From the NCBI GenBank assembly GCA_951799405.1, contig OX637356.1, positions 8,889,229-8,953,228 on the forward strand: a DNA stretch of 64,000 nt. Direction: 5' to 3'. The notes below the pieces were generated by a model that saw only the letters and a list, made by a program, of their open reading frames with translations, searched no databases and had not been told where the DNA came from. Position numbers and translations under genes: made by a program. Below are positions 12,093 to 23,200 of the stretch, in pieces; positions within the stretch are counted from its first letter, which is position 1; each line of letters begins with the position of its first letter. This DNA is from Agapetus fuscipes (lineage: Eukaryota > Arthropoda > Insecta > Trichoptera > Glossosomatidae).

Positions 12093-12481
12093 CGTCCTCT
12101 TAGTGCTTGTTTGTCGTATGTCCATCAGACCAATGTTTGTATGTGTACTGGACCAATCAATGTCTTTAATTTGATTAAAAATTGATTTAAAACCACTCTC
12201 ACATCGTGTTTTAAGTTTTTTTCTTAGCTCAGATTGTGTAGAATGTGATTCTTAAGACAATTTTATTGAAGGGTCATCATTGAATCAAATGGCAGATAAG
12301 CCAAACCAGCACTGGGGGGACGAATTGAAGGAGCTTAGTCATTGTAATTTGTCGTCGTTTAAGAATAATGATGCCACATGCAAGAAGTATAATTTTCAAA
12401 TCAAAATACGCAACGTTATAATGGCCTTATTGTTAACGTCTATGGTCTTAATTATTAATATTCCATCGACATTTTGTCATG
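12093..12481 (+). repeat. family E repeat
   Basis: Begins GTCCTCTTAGTGCTTGTTTG and contains GTACTGGACCAAT and TTCTTAGCTCAGATTGTGTA. Also present at 13008-13260 and 33055-33310 (+) and 8476-8720 (-). Confidence 0.65.
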
Positions 12482-12496
12482 TTATTTTCTAAAGAC

Positions 12497-12950
12497 ACTT
12501 GGAAGGCTGTGGGTTCGAATCCCGGCGGAGCACAAAAAATATACCATTTATATTTTCAACTTTGCTCTGCGCTGGGTTGAAAAATTCATAAACCTTTACC
12601 AATGACCGGTCACCAAAGGTACATCCAGCCTTACAGCAACTGGGTCTTGCTTGACAATTGGCGCTTTGTAGTGACTACGACCAAGTTCGTAAAAAGGTCG
12701 GTAGCTCAATTGGTAGAATGCTTGCATTCTATGCCGAGAGCAAGGTTTCAATCTCAAGGTTTACTCAGCCTTCACAAGAAATGAGAACCAGTCCCCCGGG
12801 AAGCTGGGAAACCCCCACTTCAACTGAAAGTGGTTGGTGTGAGGCCGACCCCCTTACCCGTAATAAAAATAGGTCCCGAATTGCCACACGCAACCCCTTC
12901 GGGGATAACGCAGGCTAGAAGTTACACTAAATGTGTAGCTTACTTGCGAT
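12497..12950 (+). repeat. dimeric SINE (B-A), 5'-truncated, with 15-bp TSD
   Basis: Flanked by the direct repeat TTATTTTCTAAAGAC at 12482-12496 and 12951-12965. It begins inside head B (GGAAGGCTGTGGGTTCGAATCC), runs through body B, joins head A at about 12698 (GGTCGGTAGCTCAATTGG) and ends in tail A. This proves B-A moved as one unit. Confidence 0.88.
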
Positions 12951-12999
12951 TTATTTTCTAAAGACTTAAAAATTGTGCTGAAGACCCCCTTTTTTCACA

Positions 13000-13420
13000 T
13001 TTCGCTGCCTTAGTTCTTGTTTGTCGTAAACGCCATTGAGAAAATTTTAAATGAGCAATGTTTGCATGTGTACTGGACCAATGTGTCTTATGAAAACAAG
13101 AAATGTATGTTAAAAATATTTAAAACAAGTCTCACATTATCGAGTTTTACGGTTTTTATTAGCTTAGATTGTGTAGAATTTGATTCATAAGACAACTGCA
13201 TGAAAAAGTCATATTTTACAAGATTGGCGTAAACGGTAAACAAGAACTGGGGGAGCGATTTATCAATTTATTTTACAAAACGGATCGACAGTGAGAAACC
13301 AAAACGTCACTCCTTCTTTTGGTGCCGCTTCTATCAAAGATCGGCGATCATCATGGCTATTTTGACTCTGGATGCTGCGGCTCGAAACAAGGACTTGGTG
13401 CTTCTGCCGTCACTATAATA
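13000..13420 (+). repeat. family E copy followed by family F copy
   Basis: E at about 13008-13260 (GTACTGGACCAATGTGTC and TTAGATTGTGTAGAA). F at about 13290-13420 (CTATCAAAGATCGGCGATCA) is shared in reverse with about 37935-38065. Confidence 0.6.
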
Positions 13421-13556
13421 TTATGCAATCTCAGTTAAATCATGCTAAAATGCATGTTGTCAAGCAGACGTTCGCGTTTACACATGCTGCATTTGTACAT
13501 ACTAAAAAACCTCAAATTTAACGGCCCTGCAACCGGACAAGGACAACTGCCATATC

Positions 13557-13765
13557 ACCAACACCTCTGCGGCACTATAACAAGTGTCATAGACTCCTAG
13601 AGTCTCTTGAATCTAGGGAGTCTCTCGCACAGGCTTTTTTATGTAAAAAAAACCCTGCAACTCTTACCTCCCTTCCCTCAAGTAGGAGTGATATTGGCAA
13701 GGTGAACCAATTTTTACTGTATCGGTGGTCAGCCTCATACCAACCTACGCGTCAAGGAAATCTAT
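13557..13765 (-). repeat. short repeat I plus truncated type-C copy
   Basis: 13557-13640 (CACCTCTGCGGCACTA, GACTCCTAGAGTCTC) recurs at 46605-46690. 13660-13765 is the 5' part of a type-C copy on the minus strand, ending in inverted GGTTGGTATGAGGCTGACC. Confidence 0.6.
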
Positions 13766-14382
13766 CTCATCTATCGATACATGAAAGGTAAAACTGAATA
13801 CGTGACATATTGAGGTAACATGGATTTCTCATAAAATGAACAGCTGATCAGACAGTCAAATGTGTTCCATACAAATTCTATGAACTTAAAAAAAAAAAAA
13901 AAAACCGTCATGAGTTTCTCTTCACATAATATGTTGTAGAGGAACTGTTTAGTGCTGCTCTAATTTTCACTTAGCCGCGTCCTCTTCGGGCTCACGAACT
14001 AATCGCCGCCGTTGGAATTTAAATTGATCATGCGACATACGTACGTGTATGTGTATGTTCACCTACATAAGTATAGCATACACTGTCACTTAGGACTGTG
14101 TCACGACGCGTCACTCAAACGAGTGCAATGCCAACGTTAAATGACAGAATGTTGAACTCTTGCGAAACGGCCAGGTACGCGTGTCGAGTATGCTCAAACC
14201 CTCCTCATACTCTTGGTGTATGTATGTGTCAGAAAGACCCACATCACATGGACGCTCATACAAAGCTATACATTTTCTCAGGTGGCGGAAGGCCTTGTTG
14301 TTAAATAAAAGCAACTGCGCGACAAAACAAAAATCTCTATGTCAGAGGCGCGGTTGATTTTTTAATCAGTTACGACTGCTTA

Positions 14383-14645
14383 CCGCGATCACTCCGAAAA
14401 AGGTTGCGCTCTGAAGGTGGCGAGTGAAACCTATTTATTTTTACAGGTAAGGGGGCTGAAGTGGTTCCAGCTCCCGAGTGGTTCCAGCTCCAGCTCATTT
14501 CTTGTGAAAGCAGAGTAAAACTTTTATTTTATTTTGGGTTTGAAATAAACATTGAAATGGGAAATCATTTCTGACACCCTCGGTGGTAATCGAACCCGAG
14601 TTCTCGGCATAGAATGCAAGCACTCTACCAGCTTAACTATCTACC
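14383..14645 (-). repeat. SINE A, long form, minus strand
   Basis: tRNA-like head at about 14585-14645 (inverted B box with one change), the GAAATGATTTCC region, then the tail. A 15-base internal duplication (GTGGTTCCAGCTCC) is visible near 14465-14490. Confidence 0.75.
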
Positions 14646-15984
14646 GGACATTTATTGATTAAAACTTCTACCTAAAAGTCTACCAATCAGTTTTCAAATG
14701 CACCACAAATTAAAGCACTCCACTCAGCCGAACCAAAAGTGCTTTTAAATACGGTCGACAGTCTGTCCATTTACCACCAAATAGCTTTTTGAATTATAAA
14801 TCATTTTCAATTAAAATTGATATTTGAGTCCACCAAAATAAAGAAAGGGGTTGATTTAATATCAATGACGTTCAGTGCATATATATATGTCATTGGATGA
14901 TGCATGCTAATGAACTTTGAACACAAAAAAAACATTAAAATAAAAAGTACTTACCGTGTTAAAATAAAATAAATACGTTCAATTAAGTTAAAATCATTAG
15001 GTTCTATTTTGGAAAAATAATTGCGCGTTTCGTGTATCTTTTTCTGCAGTTTCAATATTTAATTATACATTTTTGTACCCAATCTTGTATTCCTTTCTAT
15101 CTCTAGTAGTTTCATTTAGCTTCATTTACATCTTGCCTTTCATGTCTTTCACATATATCCTGGAGATATTTTTTGCTAAAGTGTTCTTAGTAATTCGCAC
15201 ATTTCAAAGCTTGAAAAAAACTATTACGTCATGCGACCTCGTTGTTAGAACAAAGGTTGTGAACTAATAATTAGTTATTAGTTATTAAGGTTTCTTATAG
15301 ATCGTCATAGAGATGTGACGTTTGCCCGCCGAGAAAATTCCAAATCACGAACACCCACTCAAAAAACGACTCCATTCTATCCTTCACAATTCACATAATG
15401 TAAGATGCTATATTGTGTGCGAAATAAAAATATTCTGAAATGTGACTTTTTCCCTTAATTGCTATTTTATTATTGTTAACATCTTCTTAAACTTGTGCGA
15501 ATTATAAAACTAATAAGAAATTTAACAATTGTTTTTTTTATTTGCGTGCCATCACACATGGGTTCTAACGCCTCTGCTATACCTACTCGCTTATTACAAT
15601 GTTGACCTAATTTGCCATTGTAACCGCAGCATTCAAAACGAACATTTCATTTTTGAATGGACTCGGCACAAATTTGAATTTCGAACTTTTTCTCGGCGGG
15701 ATTACGAGTATGTTAAAAAAGAGTCCATAACAAAATATTTGTTTGCCTTTTTCCTAGCAACCTGGCCGTGTGACGTGCAACTTTCGTCTATGTCAATTTA
15801 TATTCGGACATCATATTTTAGTACAGTCTTTTGTCAAACAAAAAATGCTCTAAAAGAATCTCGATTTTTCTCTGCAGCGAATTAGGGTCAAGCCTACGAT
15901 TTTTGCAGGGGCGTACTGACAAATCTCACTTAGCGGTAATGCTAACTTAAGTATAACAGTCAACACTTCGCAATATCTCTTCTG
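14646..15984. other. no feature recognised
   Basis: AT-rich. The open frames at 15073-15267 and 15529-15885 have no recognisable product, and their composition follows the surrounding DNA. Confidence 0.5.
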
Positions 15985-16258
15985 AATCCTTGACTTATAG
16001 GTATTCCTTGACTTATAGGTTGGTATGAGGCTGACCACCCATACTGTAAAAAATGGTTCACTTTGCCAATGTCACCCCTGTTTCAGGGAAGGTCGGCAAA
16101 AGTTGTGGGGCTTATGTTCATTTGAGGTTTGGATTTTATTTGTAAGTACACATTTAGCATTTGTAAGCGCGAACTACACTTGTTGGTTTGTGGGCATACA
16201 TCTGAGAGCTTTAAATGAATATATCCTTGCAACTTAGATTATAGATTATAGATTATAG
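15985..16258 (+). repeat. type-C repeat, complete, duplicated head
   Basis: Two consecutive TCCTTGACTTATAGGT heads (15989 and 16005 onward), the full body, and a tail of TAGATTA/TAGATTATA units ending at about 16258. It differs from the inverted copy at 20598-20857 by one base in about 240. Confidence 0.82.
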
Positions 16259-16449
16259 AATCAGAAAAATCATTTCTAAGAATAATTTAAATGCTAAGCG
16301 TTGCGTGGGCTAAATTTGCATTATCAGCGATTATGATTTAAAACCTGTCGATATTAAAATCACTCCAATTACTCATAGTTATATCAAGTAAGAAATGTGC
16401 ACTCAAAATGGCTAACGCCCATAGAGGTAATACTTGCTTGCTTTTTCCT

Positions 16450-16978
16450 CAATACTAAAACGCAACCCAACTAAGGTAAACATGTAGAGCAACTTCTTAC
16501 GGCTCTATCTCCGAAGATGACGCATCGGACGATCTTACGCCATCTACTTCACTTGAAGACAGTAGCTCCCAGCTCTCGAGGCGTACGGTTCTCACTTCTT
16601 GTGAAGTTTTAGTAAACCTTGCCGGTATTTTTACTTTGGTTTTGAAGGAAACACCGAAACGGGAAATCATTTCTGACACCCGTGATGCAGGGGCGTGCAT
16701 CTCATACTGGCACATGCGCCTAATAGGTAGGCAATATATTTTAAAAAAACATTTGAGCTTGATATTCAGATGTAAAATTCAAAATTTAAGTTCGTTTGGA
16801 ACCATCGATCGTTAGCACTTCAGTCAATTTCAAATGAGCTATTTTAAAGGAATGTGAAAAAATATTTTTTTTGAAATGTATTTGCCTATACCTTATTCAC
16901 GCACCTGTCGTATGGGGATTGAATCTTAGCCCTTTGGCATGGAAAGCAAGCACTCTACCAACTAAGCCATCGACCGGA
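16450..16978 (-). repeat. SINE A, minus strand, split by family G MITE
   Basis: Tail and body at 16450-16687, tRNA-like head at 16908-16978. The split falls within the inverted GACACCC...GGGGATT head region. Confidence 0.75.
16688..16907. mobile_element. family G MITE (hAT-like ends)
   Basis: Ends CAGGGGCGTGCATC and (inverted) CAGGTGCGTGAATA. A reversed copy lies at 43743-43937. The flanking 8-mers are too diverged to prove the duplication. Confidence 0.6.
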
Positions 16979-17293
16979 CTAATTTGATAGTTGATTTTAA
17001 AAAAACCTGTCAATTGAGATGACATCACGAAATCCCACACGCCATTAATATTCAAAACTTCTTTGACAAATAAATCATATTCGGATTACATTAGTTTCTC
17101 TTCGCACCGTTAGAAAATCTTAATCCATATTAATTATAATAAAAAACAGCTGATGACTAATGTATCCTTAAGCGGATCACAAACACTGAGATGGTTTGTT
17201 GTGTAGGTATACAACTTTAAAATAATCCTGTCTCAAGATTCTGCGTCTCGCTTGGCGAAATAAATAATAAAAATGGAATGCTTAAAATAAAGG

Positions 17294-17351
17294 TTCAGTA
17301 GTCCTTGTTAGTATTTATAATAATAAATTAATACTAACAAGGGATACTGAA
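17294..17351. repeat. small inverted repeat
   Basis: 22-base arms (TTCAGTAGTCCTTGTTAGTA and its near-complement) around an AT loop. A short foldback, perhaps a MITE remnant. Confidence 0.5.
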
Positions 17352-17578
17352 TCTATAATCGAAGTTGCAAAGATATATTACATTTAAAATTCATATTAAA
17401 TGCATATCCCATAAACAGACGTATAATTTCGCGCAAACCTACACTTGCCGCATGTGGACCTACAATATAAAAACCCAAATCTCAAGTGAACATAAGCACT
17501 GCAATTCTTCCCGAACTTCCCTGAAACAGGTGTGAAAAGGGTGGTCATCCTCATACCAACCTAGAAGTTAAGGAATTA
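17352..17578 (-). repeat. type-C repeat, minus strand
   Basis: Tail ATCTATAATCGAAG at the left, inverted head TAGAAGTTAAGGAATT at the right. Moderately diverged, with a gap near GTGAAAAGGGTGG. Confidence 0.7.
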
Positions 17579-18720
17579 AGATCGATATTAGGAGCGATCT
17601 CCGAAACCGAATCTATCTTATAATCTCACCTCACAGGGGCCATAGACCTCTGATATTTTTTTAAATCTTGGGATTTGCCAGCAAAATATTTCTTAAAAAA
17701 AAAACAATCTCTTCTGATTATTTCATGAATAGCTTAGAAACCAAACCTGAATACCGGTTCACCCAGCCTTTGCCAAAAATGAAAACCAGCTGATCGAGAG
17801 ATGGGAACGTTTTTTCTTAATAGGTACTTAAATAAACACCAATCAAAGGTGTAATCATTTTCTTTTTCATCCCACACAAAATGCGTTAGCGGAAATAGTG
17901 GAACGGTAACAGTTTGATAGAACAAAAACATTCAAAATGGCGTCGTCGCGCCGTGATGAGTCGTCCTGGCATACAAACAGTCAGCTGCTAGTTTATTGGG
18001 GAATATTGATTCGACCTTCACCACACCATACTCTGCGAATCGCCATTATACACATCCATACCAATATCCATTTATGTGGTTGAGACTTCGTGATTCCTCG
18101 TGATGTGCACGCATACTTACTTACGATGTATCGTTACGTATAATATTAGGCAAGTACCTACGAATGTATATGAAACGTCTCTAGACCTCGACAGCTCAAT
18201 TTTGGTGATGGTTTTTGCACATGTGACATGTGCAACATAATATATTATGTACCTACTCTTTTATGATGGCTGTGCGAATGATTTGTCATGCTTATGACAA
18301 CTACCTATTAAATTCTGTGTTAAATCTTTGAATGTACTTATAAAATACAAATGTTTAAAATGTATGTACCTACTCGTATGGGCTTCAATTCGCACACCAG
18401 TACCCTCAGTATAAAACATTAAACGTTTTATCAAAAATGCATGGAAACTGAAACGCTCAGTAGTTGTGCTGTTTTTATTTTCCATGAATTTTCGTGTAAA
18501 ACGGTTTTATGCTATTTGTGCACAGTCTGTCAAACGTTAAATGGTTAGTGCGTCTAATAACGAAGTTGGAGCATCAGACTTTAAACCTCAATGAAGCCAA
18601 AATAATGTTAGACAAAATGTTTTATATACATGATACAATATGCTCGTACATAACAGGCAGTGCCTAGTTCGTTGAATATTCTAAAAGGTGTTTTCAACGA
18701 GAAAATGTGGATAAGCCTCT
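17579..18720. other. non-coding stretch
   Basis: Family D copy at 18400-18512. A few bases of SINE A sequence (CACCCAGCCTTTGCC) near 17755. Nothing else recognised. Confidence 0.5.
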
Positions 18721-18728
18721 GTCTAAGC

Positions 18729-19770
18729 CTAAGGTCTTCAACCCGCGGCCCTCGGGCCTCATGTGGCCCGCCAGCTAATTTCTTGCGGCCCGCGGCCACC
18801 AGAGGCTAAAAAAATAAAATATCGCGCCCAGTGATATGCGATATATATATACGATGAAAGCACAAATATAACCGATACTGTTCAATTAGATATATTTATT
18901 CGGAGCATTGATAATAACTTTGTCATCACCGAAGAGATGGCTGCTCTTTTTCCGATGAAAGGAACTACAAAAGGGTGTGATATTTATGAGTGACACCAAA
19001 CTACAAGGAAAAGAAAATCTCATCAACACCCTACTGGACACTGTGAAGGCATTTGAATTTAAACTTGATTTATGGAAAAACCAGTTGTTGAAAAAGGAGT
19101 ATACGCACTTACCTAAACTGAAGAGCTGTAAATGTACAGATGTGGATAAATACGTTGAAACAGTAGATTTACTCAAAAAAGAGTTTCAATCTAGGTTTTC
19201 TGACTTCAGAGATAGTGAAAAATACATCAGTCTCTTTGCCAAACCATTCGGTGTATCCGTTGAAGACATGCCGGAAAATTTTCTATAGATTTGCAGTGTA
19301 ATTCGGAATTGAAAGACAAGTTCGACGTGGGTGTTTTTGATTTCTATGCAAAATATGTCGATCACAACTCGTTTCCTGAAATCCGAAAAAATGCCATGAA
19401 AATGATTTCATTGTTTGGGAGCACATATGTGTGTGAGTAGCTGTTTTCTCGTATGAAGTATGTGAAATCGACAACAAGGTCGAGAATTACAGATGCACAT
19501 CTGGAAGGTAGTCTGCAGGTTGCAACCACAAAAATGAAAGCAAATATTGACAAACTTGTAAAAAATAAACTACGTCAAAAATCACATTGATTGACTCAAT
19601 TAACCAATAAAGATTGACTTTAATTAACCAATAAAGATTATTGAAATTTGAAATTATGTATGTCTTTTATTTTATTGATAAGGTGGTAAAGTGTCGTGAA
19701 AAGTTGTGGCCCTTCGGACGATGTGAAATCGATGTTTGGCCCTTGCACTAAAAAAGATTGAAGACCCCTG
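18729..19770 (+). mobile_element. hAT transposon, internally deleted, 8-bp TSD
   Basis: Flanked by the 8-bp direct repeat GTCTAAGC (18721-18728 and 19771-19778). The ends are related inverted repeats: left CTAAGGTCTTCAACC, right (reverse complement) CAGGGGTCTTCAATC, as in Charlie-like hATs. Both ends carry the GGCCC-rich subterminal sequence typical of that group. The interior encodes only the C-terminal part of the transposase. Confidence 0.9.
18977..19590 (+). pseudogene. hAT transposase C-terminal fragment (ZBED/GTF2IRD2-like)
   Basis: The frame 18977-19288 reads SDTKLQGKENLINTLLDTVK and LFAKPFGVSVEDMPENF. Coding continues after a shift or stop to the hAT dimerisation region: FPEIRKNAMKMISLFGSTYV, an in-frame TAG where a codon before LFSRMK is expected, then SRITDAHLEGSLQVATTKM. 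The order matches the C-terminus of hAT transposases related to ZBED5/GTF2IRD2. The N-terminal zinc finger and most of the catalytic core are missing. Confidence 0.85.
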
Positions 19771-20040
19771 GTCTAAGCTGATGCTCCCTCAGGTCGAAGA
19801 TTTCAACCAAGAGGAAGGCATTTGGTACCATCACTATCCAGTTTTTGAATGATTAAAAAAACACTTTTCATTAATACAAATACATCTATCTCCTCGCAAA
19901 TCACCTTCGTTTGTGGTTTGACGAATATTCACTAACGAAGGTAATGTATGAGGAATTCAAAGTTCACTCTCTGTACCACACATCTGATTGTTAGCACAAG
20001 GCATCATTTGGCTATAAATATTTGGTTTTCATTGTTGCAG

Positions 20041-20230
20041 GGGCACAGGCTCGCTCGGTGGGAGGAGGAGGGGGAGGAGGGGGCGTGCTCCCGCCCTGCA
20101 AGCAGGCGGCAGGCAGCCCCCCGCCCGCGCCGCCGCCGCTCCCGCCCCAGGACGCGTCCACCAACAACAACCACCACGATGCGGACTTCACGCATGACAA
20201 CTCCGACTACCAGTGGTTCCTCGATTACAA
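20041..20230 (+). CDS. RUSC: RUSC-like exon 1 of window (internal exon)
   Basis: The acceptor ATTGTTGCAG ends at 20040 and the donor GTAAGT starts at 20231. The exon is GC-rich against an AT-rich intron. It encodes a glycine run, a proline run, then an Asn/His stretch and the end DYQWFLDY. It begins with two bases of a split codon, so it is not the first exon of the gene. The last two bases, AA, join the T of the next exon to make Asn. Confidence 0.85.
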
Positions 20231-23200
20231 GTAAGTCCCACACCCCTCCACATCCCTCCACACTCCATCATCCAAGTAGGTAGATGGGGAAGGCACTTTA
20301 CCCACCTCCACCCACCAAGTTCATACAACTCATGCGGAGTCGCTTCACTTGGTGATACTTCACTTGCAATGTTTTTTTGGCGGCGGAAGGCCTTCCCGTT
20401 GAAGTTAATCAGCTAAAGTTACTCTACTCAAGAAAGGAAAAAGAGGATCCTCAAATCAGGGGCTAACGCATGACTCTAAGAAATCCCACCCTCCCCAGAA
20501 CGTCGAGGTTACTGAAGCTAATGTGCCTGACGGGGGCCCTTCATTGACGTGTATCGAACGAGTTGCCATCCGCGCTGAGCGCAGTAAGTTATGGGTGTAA
20601 TCTATAATCTATAATCTATAATCTAAGTTGCAAGGATATATTCATTTAAAGCTCTCAGATGTATGCCCACAAACCAACAAGTGTAGTTCGCGCTTACAAA
20701 TGCTGAATGTGTACTTACAAATAAAATCCAAACCTCAAATGAACATAAGCCCCACAACTTTTGCCGACCTTCCCTGAAACAGGGGTGACATTGGCAAAGT
20801 GAACCATTTTTTACAGTATGGGTGGTCAGCCTCATACCAACCTATAAGTCAAGGAATATGAATAATAAATTACATTTAAATATAAAAAAGAACAAAACCT
20901 TACAAAGAAATCTATACAAAAAAAGTCAAAAATTTCCTATGCAAAAAATGTAGCAAATGAATACACCAACATTAGAAATCAACATTGCAGATTAGCCGCC
21001 ACTTCTTCCTGTCCTTGCATACTTCTTTGTGTACATTTGGTGTACATACGTCAATATGTATGGGTGTCGCGAGGACTGACTGAGGGCTAATGGTCACCTC
21101 TGCCCAGTCTTGAGCCCGCGGCTGCGAACTCGTGCCAGGACTGGCAGAAACGGCGGAATGCAAGGTAGTTGGCTCTACTGGCAACGAGGTCCGCGTAGCC
21201 GACCGGTCCGGAACCGGCCGGCCGGACTGCGTCGATGAGGAGCTCTCGTTGAGAGTGCAGCAGAGGGCAATCCCACAGGACGTGCCGCACGTCCTGGGCA
21301 ATGGGTCCGCACAAACACTCCCCTCCACCCTGAGAGATGACGCCCCGTTCTAAAAGGCAGTGCGCAAATTTCCCGTGACCAGTGAGGAACTGGCTGGTGA
21401 AGTGGTCCGGGACGAGCCACCGCGCAGCCATGCGCTCCCTGATCGACGGAAAAAAGGAGTAGATGACCTTGTCACACGATGTGACGTCCCAGTACCTTTG
21501 CCACTGTGCGTATATAGCGTCGCGAACCGAGTCCCTGACACGCTGCGTCAGGCGTCCATCCGGCGGCGGCGGGATCACCTGATGTTCAAGCTTGGCCGGG
21601 AGGCCTCGCCTGAGAGAACCGATAGCGGCGCGGTACTGGAGCTCGAGGTCGAGGGGGAGCACCCCGGCTAGGGCCGGGAGCGAGTCCGTCGCGGTGGATC
21701 GGTACGCTTTTGTCAGGAGGAGCAACGAACTCCTCTGACCGGAAAGCGCCGCGCGTCGTGCATTTCCACGCCGACACTTGTCCGCCCAGCATGACGCCGC
21801 ATAAGCGGCGGTGCCGAGGAAGACCGAGTCATAGAGGATGCGGAGTGCACGACCCCGCAGGCCCCACGACGTGTTCGATAGTCGAGCCATCTTCCCGAAT
21901 GCGCTATTCGCCTTCTGGGTGATGGCTTTCGCGTGCTCAACAAAGGGGAAGTTGGCGTTCAGGGAAACGCCCAGGTATACTACGGTCCGCGAGAATTTTA
22001 CGCGTGTGTCTAGGAACATTATTTTTGGGGGTCTACCGACGTCTAGCTTACCCTTGAGGAGGATAGCTTCGGTCTTGTGGGGAGCAAAGGAGAGCTTATT
22101 ATTAACCCCCCAGTCTGCTATGGCGCGGAGGGCTGACTGAGATAGAGATTCCATCTCAGCACGTGATCCCGCCTCCACAGTGAGAAGCGCATCGTCCGCG
22201 TAAGCACGCACCTCGCAGCCCTGGGGGAGAGGGAGAGAGAGAAGATCATCAAACAGGATGTTCCCGAGGAGGGGCCCGAGGACTGAGCCCTGGGGACATC
22301 CCCTGGATACATCCCTCTCAATAAGGGTGGGGCCCGCGTCCATCGTAACGCGTCGCGCGGAGAAGTACGAAGCTATGCAGTCGTATATATTAGCCGGAAT
22401 ATTACGACGCCTGAGCTTCGCCAAGATCATGGGCCACCAGGCGCTATCGAAAGCGCCTGAAATGTCCAGGAGAACCGCCAGTACGTACTTGGAAGTCGAT
22501 TCCCTGACCGCCTCCATGGCCGACCGGATGGCGTCCTCCGTAGAGAGGCCAGGCCGGAAGCCATACTGGCGGGCGGAAATTGACATTCCGGAAGTGGTGA
22601 GGTGGGATTCAACACGATTAGCGATGAGCTTTTCGAGTATCTTCCCAAGGACTGGGAGAAGGGTTATGGGGCGATATGCTTTAGGGTCCGTCGGTGGTTT
22701 CGCGGTGGTTTTGCGGAGTACCTTGAGGAGGCCGACCTTCCAACAGCGCGGGAAGACTCCTTGCTGGATGCACGCGGCGAAAATGGCTTTAATGTCGTGT
22801 GGGGCTACGGCCCACGCCACCTTGACCATAGAATTATTGATTCTATCTAGTCCAGGGGCTTTCCGCGGAGCAAGTGATTTTACAATCGCATCTATCTCAC
22901 TGAAGGTGGGTAGAGACGACTCTGCGCTATCCAATGGACGCGCAGCCTCGGCACGGATCTGTGCATCTTGCTCGCTGTCAATCAGCGGGCAGTCCGTGGT
23001 GATGAGCGCGTCGAGGAAGGCCTCGCACGTGGACGTGAGTGTGCCAGAGTGGCCGCGCGCCCCAGGAAGAGTGATTCCGCTAAGCACCCCGCCCAGCGTG
23101 ACGCTAGACGTTACCATGCGGTATGCCTCTCCCCAGGGGTCCGGATTAGTGCTAGCAGTGATGAACGCGCGCCACGCGGCCTTCTTTTCCTTCTTCATCT

